This document shows positions 9,578 to 19,542 of a stretch of DNA of 64,000 nucleotides, piece after piece (the stretch's first letter is position 1; every line of letters starts with the position of its first letter). Under the pieces are notes generated by a model. The model was not told where the DNA came from and ran no database searches. It was given only the letters and a program-made list of their open reading frames with translations. The position numbers and the translations under genes were made by a program. The DNA comes from Shimwellia pseudoproteus (GTDB taxonomy: Bacteria > Pseudomonadota > Gammaproteobacteria > Enterobacterales > Enterobacteriaceae), in contig NZ_WBXP01000004.1 of the NCBI RefSeq assembly GCF_016415625.1, positions 1-64,000 on the forward strand, read 5' to 3'.

Positions 9578-9826
9578 ATGGCTGACTTAATTGATTTCAC
9601 TAGCAGACATTTTGGAAAATTAGCCTTCACCTGGATTATTCTGGGGTTTGTAGGCTGGACATCTGTCGCATATTTCGCCTGGAACAGCGGCCACGCCGGC
9701 TCCCTTGGTGGCTATGTGTTAACCAGCTGGCTGGCGTGGGGCCTTTTTCACCTTGCCCCATCATGGGCGATGTCGATGATCTTTTGGGTCAGACGTCGTA
9801 TTACACCGCCCCGTTTCGGTCATTAA
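9578..9826 (+). CDS. Small two-helix membrane protein, unknown function
   Basis: An 82-residue product starting at ATG 9578, with GAGAGGG about five bases upstream. An in-frame ATG at 9551 lacks a ribosome site. Two hydrophobic stretches, roughly residues 15-36 (AFTWIILGFVGW onward) and 46-70 (YVLTSWLAWGLFHLAPSW), are followed by an Arg-rich tail, predicting an inner membrane hairpin with the tail in the cytoplasm. A strong terminator follows at once, which supports a real single-gene unit. I do not recognise the family. Confidence 0.65.
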   Translation: MADLIDFTSRHFGKLAFTWIILGFVGWTSVAYFAWNSGHAGSLGGYVLTSWLAWGLFHLAPSWAMSMIFWVRRRITPPRFGH

Positions 9827-9851
9827 TCTGAACATTAATTCTACCCCAGAT

Positions 9852-9877
9852 AAAAAGGCCCGCAAATGGGCCTTTTT
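9852..9877 (+). terminator. Rho-independent terminator of the small membrane protein gene
   Basis: AAAAAGGCCC pairs with GGGCCTTTTT around a short loop and ends in a T-run. The matching A-run on the other side means it can also work for the leftward acetoin reductase gene. Confidence 0.85.
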
Positions 9878-9960
9878 ATAGTGAGGATAACTCGGCAGTA
9901 CACATAATAAACGTATTATTTAATGCACAGTCGGGTTATTCACCGGAATACCGCGAGAGA

Positions 9961-10761
<801 letters not shown>

Positions 10762-11048
10762 TCAGTCCTTACATAATGTTTGCTTGCGCAATGAATCTGA
10801 AATTAATAACTGCGACAAAAAATCACAGGCAGACATATCACGGTGGTGAATATGTCCTGGTCTGGTATAGCAAAAAAAATGTGTGTCATCGACCATAAAG
10901 AATAGATTTTCCCGCGTGTTATTGTTTGCCATGACAAGACGCAATAAATCGCGGCCGGAGGGGAGAATATCGGGTGGTGGGGAATCGGTTATTGTCACTA
11001 TTGGTGATTATAATGACAATGAACCATTATTCGCCCGGGATGATGGGA

Positions 11049-11972
11049 TTATACGTAAAGTGACGCACTGCCGCCGGGGCGGGTTTTAAAACGGCGATGC
11101 ACCCATAAATATTGCTCCGGTGCCCGCATAATTTCGCGTTCAATGATCCGGTTCATCCATGCGGCAGCGGCAGACTCATCGCTGGCCGGATAGTCGTGCA
11201 GTTCCGGTTCAATCACCAACTGGTAGCCGCGATCATGCGGTTTACGTACCATGGTGATGGTCAGCATGGCGGCATTAGAGAGCCGCGATAAAACATAGGT
11301 ACCATTGGTGGTGGCCGCATTGGGGACCGCAAAAAACGGGGCAAAACAGCTGCCTTTAGGGCCGTAGTCCTGATCCGGCGCGAACCAGACCGCTTCCCCC
11401 TGTTTCAGGGCGTTGACCATCTCTTTCAGGTGGCGGCGATCGATCATGCCTTTATTGGAGCGCATCCGCCCTTTGGTCTGGACCCACTCCAGCAGCGGGC
11501 TGTTGTGGCGACGATACACCGCCATCATCGGCTGGCAGATCCCCATAATCCGGCCACCCAACTCCAGGGACATAAAATGAACGCCGATCACCAGTACGCC
11601 ACGTTTATGTTGCTGGGCATCAACCAGGTTCTGAAGGCCATCAACACTGAACCAGCGGCGCAGGCGTTTATCTGACCAGAACCAGGCCATGCCGGTTTCC
11701 AGCAGCGCCATACCCAGCGAGACAAAATTCTGTGTGATCAGCTCTTCGCGTTTTTGTTCTGTCAGTTCAGGAAAACATAGCGCGATATTCTGGCGGGCGA
11801 TCCGTTCCCGACGAGCCAGAAAGCGGCGTGAGGTGCGGCCAGACCAGCGGCCGATGGCGGATATCCACGGGTAAGGGAGCTGAACCAGTAGCCACAGCAC
11901 GCCTAATCCAAACCATGTGAGCCAGTAGCGCGGATGCAGCAGCGCAGGGGTAAAACGTTGATGTTGTGTCAT
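11049..11972 (-). CDS. lpxP: Lipid A palmitoleoyltransferase LpxP
   Basis: Inner membrane acyltransferase of the LpxL/LpxP family that adds a secondary acyl chain to Kdo2-lipid IV-A. The 307-residue product has the N-terminal anchor LLHPRYWLTWFGLGVLWLLV, the HX4E catalytic motif in GVHFMSLELGG, and the C-terminal HRRFKTRP. It resembles LpxP more than LpxL in stretches such as VWFAPDQDYGPKGS, TTNGTYVLSRLS and the ending SLYV (E. coli LpxP ends SLYI). In E. coli LpxP is cold induced and puts palmitoleate where LpxL puts laurate. No clear ribosome site was seen before the ATG. Confidence 0.9.
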   Translation of the reverse strand: MTQHQRFTPALLHPRYWLTWFGLGVLWLLVQLPYPWISAIGRWSGRTSRRFLARRERIARQNIALCFPELTEQKREELITQNFVSLGMALLETGMAWFWSDKRLRRWFSVDGLQNLVDAQQHKRGVLVIGVHFMSLELGGRIMGICQPMMAVYRRHNSPLLEWVQTKGRMRSNKGMIDRRHLKEMVNALKQGEAVWFAPDQDYGPKGSCFAPFFAVPNAATTNGTYVLSRLSNAAMLTITMVRKPHDRGYQLVIEPELHDYPASDESAAAAWMNRIIEREIMRAPEQYLWVHRRFKTRPGGSASLYV

Positions 11973-12334
11973 TATAATAATCTGCGAAGGAGAAGGGGGA
12001 TGTGTGCGTTGGGGTGAGCGAGCGCTACACGGCTCTTGAACAACGCTATTTAACCACAGTTCGCCCCCAGGAATAGGATGAAATCATGGAGAAATGTGTT
12101 ATAAATGTTGTGGTTGTTACACAGAAGAATAATCGGCGTATCTTGATGATTTTGATAAATTAATTATCAAAAATATTGTTATCCAGCCAGTGAATAAACA
12201 ATATTTTGTTGATGAATTCAGTGGTAAATGCTGTAACTGCCGCGTAATGACGGGATCTACACATTAATACATCACAAAACAGTGGTCAGATGTAACCGCA
12301 GACGACCGGTTACCTGCTGGCCGCCTGCAGCTGG
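11973..12334. other. Non-coding region upstream of lpxP
   Basis: About 360 bp with a long AT-rich middle part. It should hold the lpxP promoter (leftward) and the end of the short gene to the right. No coding sequence or defined site could be assigned. Confidence 0.5.
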
Positions 12335-12406
12335 TTATTTACTGAAATAGTCAAACGCCACCACTGCCAGTGCCAGCACAATGAAGAAAATAGTGGTCTT
12401 TTTCAT
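12335..12406 (-). CDS. yoaJ: 23-residue membrane microprotein, YoaJ-like
   Basis: A very short frame starting MKKTTIFFIVLALAVV and ending in DYFSK. AGGAAT stands seven bases before the ATG. Residues 5-19 form one transmembrane segment after a positively charged start. E. coli YoaJ (24 aa) begins MKKTTI and lies in the matching chromosomal neighbourhood (near yoaF and yeaO), so both sequence start and position agree, though such short proteins give weak statistics. Function is unknown. Confidence 0.6.
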   Translation of the reverse strand: MKKTTIFFIVLALAVVAFDYFSK

Positions 12407-12539
12407 TAGGTATTCCTGTCGCTTTATTCCCGTGGCCTGGCGTCTGGTACGTCATGCCTGTTACAACGCGTGCGCTATCATAGCGGGTGTGGCCGGTGGT
12501 GTCCCGATACGGGATCACGTTATCTGGCCGGTCCGGTGA

Positions 12540-12716
12540 TTATTCGGCGTTTTCCAGGGTGCGGCAATCCACCAGTTTCAGTGGGTTAACGGAGTTCATA
12601 TTGCGGCAGCGCGGCGGCTCGGCACTGAGCCACTCGATCAGGTACATGATCAGCGCATCAAAGAGAATTGCGGAGAGTGCGACGCCGCACAGCCAGAAAA
12701 CTTTCTTGTTCAGCAT
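12540..12716 (-). CDS. Small membrane protein of 58 residues, unknown
   Basis: Begins MLNKKVFWLCGVALSAILFD, with one hydrophobic helix from about residue 6 to 30, followed by a polar tail holding two cysteines (PPRCRNM and VDCRTLE). Purine-rich TAAGG motifs lie upstream of the ATG. The positive N-terminus and single helix suggest a cytoplasmic N-terminus and a periplasmic tail in which the two cysteines could pair. It lies upstream of, and in line with, the YoaJ-like gene, 133 bp away. Family not recognised. Confidence 0.6.
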   Translation of the reverse strand: MLNKKVFWLCGVALSAILFDALIMYLIEWLSAEPPRCRNMNSVNPLKLVDCRTLENAE

Positions 12717-12850
12717 AACCTTAACGTTCCTTACGATCAGTCAGCCGTGGCGGCAGTGTACGCACACGATACCATAAACGAGGCTGCAAATTAGCACGGG
12801 CCTGGCGGGGGTGCAATGGAGGTGTGCATGGCGGGCGGAGAAGGCGAAAA

Positions 12851-12975
12851 ATAAAAAAAAGGCCGCGAATCAGGGGGAAACGCGGCCAAATATCATTGAT
12901 TATGGAATGATGCTCCCCGGAGATACCGCAGAGCACCGCTACCATAACCGGTAATCGTGCAGCTAAGATGGAGAA
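12851..12975 (-). ncRNA. Candidate small RNA with three hairpins and terminator
   Basis: On the minus strand, three stem-loops follow one another: GAGCA/TGCTC (12931-12935 with 12911-12915), ATCATT/AATGAT (12906-12911 with 12892-12897, 8-nt loop), then a GC-rich stem (12881-12887 with 12861-12867) followed by an eight-base T-run. The last is a textbook rho-independent terminator, yet no recognisable minus-strand gene ends there. The 5' end is a guess because no convincing promoter was found. It could instead be the leader of the 58-residue gene to its left, attenuated at this terminator. Confidence 0.45.
12861..12887 (-). terminator. Strong minus-strand terminator without an obvious gene
   Basis: Perfect 7-bp stem, GGCCGCG with CGCGGCC, followed on the minus strand by a run of eight T (12853-12860 on the plus strand as A). 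It would terminate the candidate small RNA or attenuate transcription into the 58-residue gene. Confidence 0.8.
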
Positions 12976-13076
12976 ACTAAGGAGAGATAAGCCGCTTGCG
13001 GTATGTTTATCTACGGTTAATATTTCCAGCGGGCCGCGGCAGGTGGCCCGACGGTGGCTAACAGGCAGGAGACAAC

Positions 13077-13316
13077 ATGGGTAAATATCTGGCAGTAATT
13101 AGCGCGCTTATCTTCACGGGCTGCACCAGCACGGCAGCACCGGTAACCGCCCCCGGGGCAGCGGGAATGGCGAACCCGGCGTCAGTATATTGCCTGCAGC
13201 AAGGCGGCACTCTGCGCCAGGTCCATTACGCTAGTGGGGTGAGTAATAACTGCCACTTACCCGGCGGTGAGGTCATTGATGAATGGGCGCTGTTCCACCG
13301 CGACCACCCCCGGTGA
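13077..13316 (+). CDS. yoaF: YoaF-like lipoprotein (DUF333)
   Basis: A 79-residue predicted lipoprotein: signal peptide with lipobox FTGC placing the lipidated Cys at residue 15, then a linker and a DUF333 domain (NPASVYCLQQGG, NNCHLPGGEVIDEWALF) with two conserved cysteines. ATG follows GGCAGGAG. The role of DUF333 proteins is unknown. It converges with yeaO, stop to stop two bases apart, as in E. coli gene order. Confidence 0.88.
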   Translation: MGKYLAVISALIFTGCTSTAAPVTAPGAAGMANPASVYCLQQGGTLRQVHYASGVSNNCHLPGGEVIDEWALFHRDHPR

Positions 13317-13318
13317 AC

Positions 13319-13681
13319 TCAGGCCGGAGTGGGGCTGAGCCGCCCGGCTATCATCTCTGCCAGTACCAGGGCATGGTTTTGATGGGTGTTTTTGGCGCCA
13401 TACAGCAAGGTGAGCGGCTGCTGCTCGCTAATACGCGCCAGGCGATCGAGATCGGGGTTACCCGCCAGCTCCTGGCGGTAGAGCGCCCGGAACCCCGCAA
13501 AGTCGATAATCTCGCGGTGCCACTGCTGGCGTATCGGGCTGGAGGGGGTTAATGACTTACACCATTCATCGTAGTGCAGCGCCTCTTTTTTAATCCCTCT
13601 GGGCCACAGTTTATCCACCAGCACCCGGTAGCCATCGTCTGCTGCCGGGGCGTCGTATACCCGTTTACACCTGATCATCAT
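13319..13681 (-). CDS. yeaO: DUF488 family protein YeaO
   Basis: A 120-residue DUF488 protein with the family signature KRVYD, GYRVLVDKLWPRGIKK and the C-terminal LTLLYGAKNTHQNHALVL. E. coli YeaO is 115 aa. Two ATGs stand in tandem (13681, 13678). Biochemical function unknown. Confidence 0.9.
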   Translation of the reverse strand: MMIRCKRVYDAPAADDGYRVLVDKLWPRGIKKEALHYDEWCKSLTPSSPIRQQWHREIIDFAGFRALYRQELAGNPDLDRLARISEQQPLTLLYGAKNTHQNHALVLAEMIAGRLSPTPA

Positions 13682-13852
13682 GATCCTCGCTATTGATTTG
13701 CTGTGGATGCCTGGCTGCCAGTGTAATGCCGTGGATTATGCAGATTCAAGCCATCCCGGCAGGGGGATATTCTGATTGCCATTAGCGGGGCGCTTCTGTA
13801 CGCTGAGGTTCCTTATGTGCCCGTTCCATCCTTCACCATAAGGTCCCTTTCT

Positions 13853-14560
13853 ATGACTGATTCAAGCCATATCCCCGTTATCCGTATTGCCCTGGTTGGG
13901 GACTACAGCCCCGAGATTACCGCCCATCAGGCGATTCCGTTAGCCCTCGACGATGCTGCCGCCGTTAACGATGTGCTGGCCCAGTATGAGTGGCTGGCCA
14001 CAGACGCGCTGCACCACGATGAGCAACTGGCGGAATTTGACGCCATCTGGGTGGTACCCGGGAGCCCGTATCGCAGCGAAGCAGGGGCGATCAGGGCAGT
14101 GCGCTACGCCCGGGAGAATGCGGTGCCTTTCCTGGGAACCTGTGGAGGATTCCAGCACGCCATTGTTGAATACGCCCGTAATGTGCTGGGCCGCGAGGAT
14201 GCCACCCACGGGGAGACGGCCAGCGAAGGCTGGACAGTTATCGCCCCGCTGGCCTGTAGCCTGGTAGAGGCCCAGGACACCATTGAATTGCGCCAGGGGA
14301 CTGCCATTGCCCGGGCCTACGGGAAAGCGGAAATCAGTGAAAAATACCACTGTAATTACGGGGTCTCCCCGCTGTTCAGTGAGCAACTGACCCATCAGCC
14401 ATTAAAAGTCACCGGCTGGGATGAACAGGGGGAGATCCGGGCGGTAGAACTGACCACCCACCCGTTCTTTGTGGCGACCTTATTCCAGCATGAACGCCAC
14501 GCCCTTGAAGGGCGGCCATCGCCGCTGGTACAGGCCTTTGTGCGCGTCGCGGCGCGCTAA
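13853..14560 (+). CDS. CTP synthase C-terminal-like class I amidotransferase protein
   Basis: A 235-residue stand-alone relative of the glutaminase half of CTP synthase. The nucleophile elbow LGTCGGFQHA has the Cys, and the C-terminal HPFFVATLFQHE aligns with the HPWFVACQFHPE region of PyrG. There the catalytic His is replaced by Gln (FQHE against FHPE), while the Glu stays, so normal glutamine hydrolysis is doubtful. No synthetase domain is present. ATG 13853 was chosen over GTG 13817 as it begins the conserved part and has AAGG upstream. It sits between yeaO and nimT, where E. coli has no such gene. Function unknown. Confidence 0.75.
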   Translation: MTDSSHIPVIRIALVGDYSPEITAHQAIPLALDDAAAVNDVLAQYEWLATDALHHDEQLAEFDAIWVVPGSPYRSEAGAIRAVRYARENAVPFLGTCGGFQHAIVEYARNVLGREDATHGETASEGWTVIAPLACSLVEAQDTIELRQGTAIARAYGKAEISEKYHCNYGVSPLFSEQLTHQPLKVTGWDEQGEIRAVELTTHPFFVATLFQHERHALEGRPSPLVQAFVRVAAR

Positions 14561-14565
14561 GCCGC

Positions 14566-15759
14566 TTATGGCTGTGCTGGCTGGGGCAAGTCGATAACCC
14601 GATCGCGCCCCGCCAGCATGCCGGAGAGGGCCATCAGCGCCGAGAGCAGAGCACACACCATCAGCGCCAGGGCCCAGCTATGGGTGATGTCATGCAGCCG
14701 CCCCATCAGCGGTGGCCCGAAAGCGGCCAGTAAGTAACCCACTGACTGGGCCATACCGGACAGCGCGGCGGCCTGGTGGGCGCTACTGGCGCGCAGGCCG
14801 ATAAACACCAGCCCGAGGATCATGGTGGCACCGGAGCTAAACCCGTACAACACAATCCACAAGCTGGCCAGCCCCGGGCTGAGCCACAACCCCAGCAGAC
14901 TTATCACGCCGAGTAACCCCACCAGCAGCGCAATACCACGCTGATCTTTCAGGCGGCTGATAACCAGGCCTATCACCAGCCCCGGCGCGGCGGTGGCCAG
15001 TTGCAGCAGACCGTGCAGTGAGCCGGCTTCGGCAGTGCTGTAGCCGTAATTGACCAGGATAGCCGGAAGCCAGGCAATCACCACGTAGTAGATCAGTGAG
15101 TTCAGCCCGAGGAAAAAGGTCACTTGCCACGCCAGCGGAGTACGCCAGATCTGGCGCTGGCTGAGGGCGCTGCTGCGTCCCACGCCGTTGCTGGCTTGCT
15201 GGGGTAACTGGGGCAGCCAGACTAACAGCGCGGCCAGCGGGAAGATAATCAGCGCCAGGAAGGCTCCGCGCCAGCCCAACCCGGCCTGGGCAATCGGGAC
15301 GATCAGCAGGGAGCCCAGGGCGGCGGCCACCCCCATGGTCAGGGAATAACGCCCGGTCAGCCGGGCTACCTGATCCGCAAAGCGCTGTTTAATCAGCGCG
15401 GGCAATAACACGTTACCGAGGGCGATGCCGCAACCGATCACCGCCGTGCCGACATAGAGCAGGGGCAGGCTACCGGCAGATCGCAGGCCAATACCGCCGC
15501 AGATCAATAACATCGCGAGGAACAGGCTGCGTTCGGTGCCCAGCCGGCGAGAAATACCGGCCGCCAGCGGCGAGATCAGCGCAAAGGTGATTAAGGGCAG
15601 CGTGGTCAGAATACCGGTCTGGGCGGTGGTTAGCCCGTAGTCGTGGCGCAGTTCGTCCAGCAGCGGCGCAATGGCCGTGAAGGTGACGCGCAGGGTGGCG
15701 GCAATCAGCAGGATCCCGGGCAGTAAAAATAGCCCCGGGCTGCGGGTGGTGGTGGGCAT
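14566..15759 (-). CDS. nimT: MFS efflux transporter NimT (YeaN)
   Basis: A 397-residue, 12-helix major facilitator of the CynX/NimT family. In E. coli NimT exports 2-nitroimidazole and related compounds and is repressed by NimR. Typical sequences include GIGLRSAGSLPLLYVGTAVI and SGATMILGLVFIGLRA. ATG 15759 follows AGGAAT; an upstream in-frame ATG at 15783 lacks a ribosome site. It is divergent from the regulator gene, 112 bp apart. Confidence 0.88.
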   Translation of the reverse strand: MPTTTRSPGLFLLPGILLIAATLRVTFTAIAPLLDELRHDYGLTTAQTGILTTLPLITFALISPLAAGISRRLGTERSLFLAMLLICGGIGLRSAGSLPLLYVGTAVIGCGIALGNVLLPALIKQRFADQVARLTGRYSLTMGVAAALGSLLIVPIAQAGLGWRGAFLALIIFPLAALLVWLPQLPQQASNGVGRSSALSQRQIWRTPLAWQVTFFLGLNSLIYYVVIAWLPAILVNYGYSTAEAGSLHGLLQLATAAPGLVIGLVISRLKDQRGIALLVGLLGVISLLGLWLSPGLASLWIVLYGFSSGATMILGLVFIGLRASSAHQAAALSGMAQSVGYLLAAFGPPLMGRLHDITHSWALALMVCALLSALMALSGMLAGRDRVIDLPQPAQP

Positions 15760-15871
15760 CAGGTATTCCTCAGTGTGTCGCACGGTTTTTCAACGACAGA
15801 TACCTTACGGCTTCCCGACGTGGCGATAAACAGACTAAAATGACAACCTATCGCTAAATTCGGACAATTTT

Positions 15872-16672
15872 ATGCGCCAGGGGACAGAACAGCGGCTGGG
15901 GCTGAACGGCTTTGAGCCAGATTTACACCACGGGCCGGCGCTGGCTTTCCAGGTAAAAGTGGATGAGCAGCAGACCGAGATCCCGTTACATCATCACCGT
16001 AAAGGGCAGTTGATCCTTGCGCTGCACGGCGGGATCAGTTGCCACGTTAGTCGCGGGGTGTGGATGATCCCACCCCAGTATGCGGTCTGGATCCCCGGGG
16101 GGATGCCGCACAGTAACCAGGCCACCCCCAACGCGCGGCTCTGTTTTCTGTTTATCGAACCCGGGGTAGTGGCGATGCCGGAGCAGTGCTGCTCGCTGGC
16201 GATTTCCGGGCTGGTGCGGGAGCTTATCCTGACCCTGGCAGCGCGGGAAGGGCAACCGGTGACCGCCGAGCGGCAGCGGCTGGAAGCGGTATTATTTGAT
16301 GAGCTGCCCCGCTTGCCCGCCGGACATTTGCAGTTGCCGGTATCGGATCACCCGAAGATCCGCGCCATGGTGGCTTTTATGGTGGCCCATCCGGCTATTC
16401 GCCGTACCCAGTCGGCGTGGGCGCGGGAGCTGGCCATGAGCGAGCGCAGCCTGCTGCGGCTGGTGGAGAAAGAGACCGGGCTGAATTTTCGCCGCTGGCG
16501 TCAGCAGCTCCAGATGATTCTGGCGATTCGGATGTTGATTGCCGGGCAAAACGTCCAGCAGGTATCCCATGCCCTGGGGTACAGCTCTACCACGGCGTTT
16601 ATCACGTTGTTCAGGCAACAGGTTGGCCAGACCCCCGGCGCATGGCTGGCGGAGCTCGCCAGCCATGCCTGA
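15872..16672 (+). CDS. nimR: AraC-family regulator NimR (YeaM)
   Basis: A 266-residue regulator with an N-terminal cupin (IPLHHHRKGQLILALHGG, WIPGGMPHSN) and a C-terminal AraC helix-turn-helix pair (WARELAMSERSLLRLVEKET, VSHALGYSSTTAFITLF). In E. coli NimR represses nimT; the divergent arrangement is kept, so the same control is expected through the shared 15760-15871 gap. Confidence 0.88.
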   Translation: MRQGTEQRLGLNGFEPDLHHGPALAFQVKVDEQQTEIPLHHHRKGQLILALHGGISCHVSRGVWMIPPQYAVWIPGGMPHSNQATPNARLCFLFIEPGVVAMPEQCCSLAISGLVRELILTLAAREGQPVTAERQRLEAVLFDELPRLPAGHLQLPVSDHPKIRAMVAFMVAHPAIRRTQSAWARELAMSERSLLRLVEKETGLNFRRWRQQLQMILAIRMLIAGQNVQQVSHALGYSSTTAFITLFRQQVGQTPGAWLAELASHA

Positions 16673-16690
16673 CAGTGGCCTGGTAGAGGG

Positions 16691-17785
16691 TTACCGTAGC
16701 GCGATGCGCGCAATACTGTCCGGCCCGTTGGTGGAATGGTCTTTGTTAAACGCCTGCTTGAGCGACACATACAGCGTATTGCCATCATCAGAAAGCAGCA
16801 GGCTGTTGGGGTTGGTATCAAAGGACCAGCGTTGTTTAACCGCAAAAGTGGTGGCATCCAGTTGCAGGACGTTTTTCGATTCACGCTGTGAAATATAGAG
16901 CGCGTTATGCGGTGCGCTGAATTTGATCCCCAGCGCATCGCCGGGGATACGGTTAATCACCTTACCGCTATGCTCATCAAAGACCAGCGTGGCTTTGCCC
17001 TGGGCGTTATCGGTAACGAATAACCGGCCGGTTGCCGGGTCTTCCGCCATATTCAGGAACAGGTAATTTTTCCCGTCCTGTGGTTTCCAGCGTTGTTCGA
17101 TTTTATGCGTCCCGGGGTTGATAACCAGGATTTCACCGCCGCCATTAGCGGCATATATTTTATTGGTCAGCGGGGAGTAGATTATCCCGGTGACCCATTT
17201 CCCGGCATTTTTAATGGTGGTTTTTAGTGTGAATGTCCGGGTATCAACCACATCAATAAAACCGGGATCGGCGACCCGGCCAATATATAACTGCGTGCCG
17301 TGGAGCAGCATTTCGCGGGCGCCAGCCGGATTGCCGTCTTTATCTTTACCGCCGCTCAGCGCCAGGCGCTGAATAATCTTGCCGGTCCTGGCATCCACTT
17401 TTGAAATACTGCCGTCAAGCGAGTTAGTGGTGTAGAACAGCGTGCCATCATCGCTACGCACCATCCCAAAATTTTTCAGATCAGTATGGGTCTCCCCGGT
17501 GGTCTCCAGGGTGGCGGGGTTGAGCCGGTATAGCATTCCGCCCTGGGTATTTTTAAACCCCTGAGCACTGGCAACATAGATGGCATTTGCTGCCGGGGAG
17601 TAGACCAGTTCATAGAGGCCTTCCCCCAGCGGGCGCTGGATAACACGCTTATCCGGTACTGTCGCCATTGACGTTATGGCCGGTGCGGCGACGCTGGCTT
17701 GCTGAGCATGGCAGACCCCCAGAGTGAATGTTGCCATCACGGCAACGGTCAGCGAGGCCCTGGGTAAACCCAATAATGCTTTCAT
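16691..17785 (-). CDS. yncE: YncE-like periplasmic beta-propeller protein
   Basis: A 364-residue exported protein: signal peptide ending near CHAQQ, then repeated blades with motifs such as IYVASAQGF, VSKVD, ITGIIYSPLTNKIYAANGGGE and PNSLLLSDDGNTLYVSLKQ. This matches E. coli YncE (353 aa), a seven-bladed propeller under iron (Fur) control whose role is unclear. ATG 17785 has AAGGATG upstream; a longer frame to 17875 would lack a signal peptide. A short palindrome lies about 70 bp upstream. The gene is in a different place from E. coli yncE. Confidence 0.82.
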   Translation of the reverse strand: MKALLGLPRASLTVAVMATFTLGVCHAQQASVAAPAITSMATVPDKRVIQRPLGEGLYELVYSPAANAIYVASAQGFKNTQGGMLYRLNPATLETTGETHTDLKNFGMVRSDDGTLFYTTNSLDGSISKVDARTGKIIQRLALSGGKDKDGNPAGAREMLLHGTQLYIGRVADPGFIDVVDTRTFTLKTTIKNAGKWVTGIIYSPLTNKIYAANGGGEILVINPGTHKIEQRWKPQDGKNYLFLNMAEDPATGRLFVTDNAQGKATLVFDEHSGKVINRIPGDALGIKFSAPHNALYISQRESKNVLQLDATTFAVKQRWSFDTNPNSLLLSDDGNTLYVSLKQAFNKDHSTNGPDSIARIALR

Positions 17786-17852
17786 TCCGTCATCCTTCTG
17801 TGAATAACCCTGTTTCCCATGGCAATACCAGGGCGCAGGTATTTTTATCGTC

Positions 17853-17869
17853 ATGCGAATAATACGCAT
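17853..17869. promoter_or_regulatory. Palindrome upstream of the YncE-like gene
   Basis: ATGCG at 17853-17857 and CGCAT at 17865-17869 flank AATAATA. It matches the Fur heptamer pattern only in part (about 9 of 14 positions). Since E. coli yncE is Fur controlled, an operator is possible but not shown. Confidence 0.3.
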
Positions 17870-18184
17870 TTGCAATAACTAAGCAAATCATCGGCGAAAC
17901 CGGTATTAGCACCGGTTGCTGTTCTGCAATGAAACCGCCGCGTTTTCTGTCTGGAATGCACAACAGGCAGACGGCATCCGGTGAGAGACATCCCAATAAG
18001 CAGCAAGGTAAAGGGAGTAATTTATTGATTAATATAATAGATATATTTTGTTACATATTATGGCCATGGCCAGCAGGAGGGGGCGGCCGCATCGGGGCGC
18101 TGTCTGGGTGAGGTATCCGTTCTGGGCGGTATGGGGTGGTGGAAAGCAACATCAGCCAGCAGTGGATGCCGGCTGATGCTGTGG
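17870..18184. other. Non-coding gap between YncE-like gene and yeaH
   Basis: It includes a hairpin downstream of yeaH (CATCAGCC at 18150-18157 with GGCTGATG at 18171-18178), which may end the yeaGH transcript although only a weak T-run follows. The AT-rich part near 18010-18060 may hold the promoter of the YncE-like gene. No coding sequence was supported. Confidence 0.5.
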
Positions 18185-19486
<1,302 letters not shown>

Positions 19487-19506
19487 CTAATGCCAGCGCT
19501 GCAGAA

Positions 19507-19527
19507 GGCCGCAGCGGCGCTGCGGCC
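19507..19527 (-). terminator. Intercistronic hairpin between yeaG and yeaH
   Basis: GGCCGCAG (19507-19514) pairs with CTGCGGCC (19520-19527), loop of five. No T-tract; it may stabilise the yeaG message or reduce yeaH expression. Confidence 0.5.
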
Positions 19528-19542
19528 TGACGGGTCCTGGCG

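Noticed and set aside
10762..10998. Minus-strand 78-codon frame ending just before the acetoin reductase gene
   Set aside because: Its composition is atypical, no ribosome site or family likeness was seen, and the region reads as an AT-rich promoter area.
12721..12945. Minus-strand 74-codon frame upstream of the 58-residue gene
   Set aside because: It runs straight through a strong terminator hairpin, and its Pro/Arg-rich end looks non-coding.
12501..13060. CRISPR or tandem repeats
   Set aside because: Several hairpins occur, but no regularly spaced repeats were found here or elsewhere in the window.
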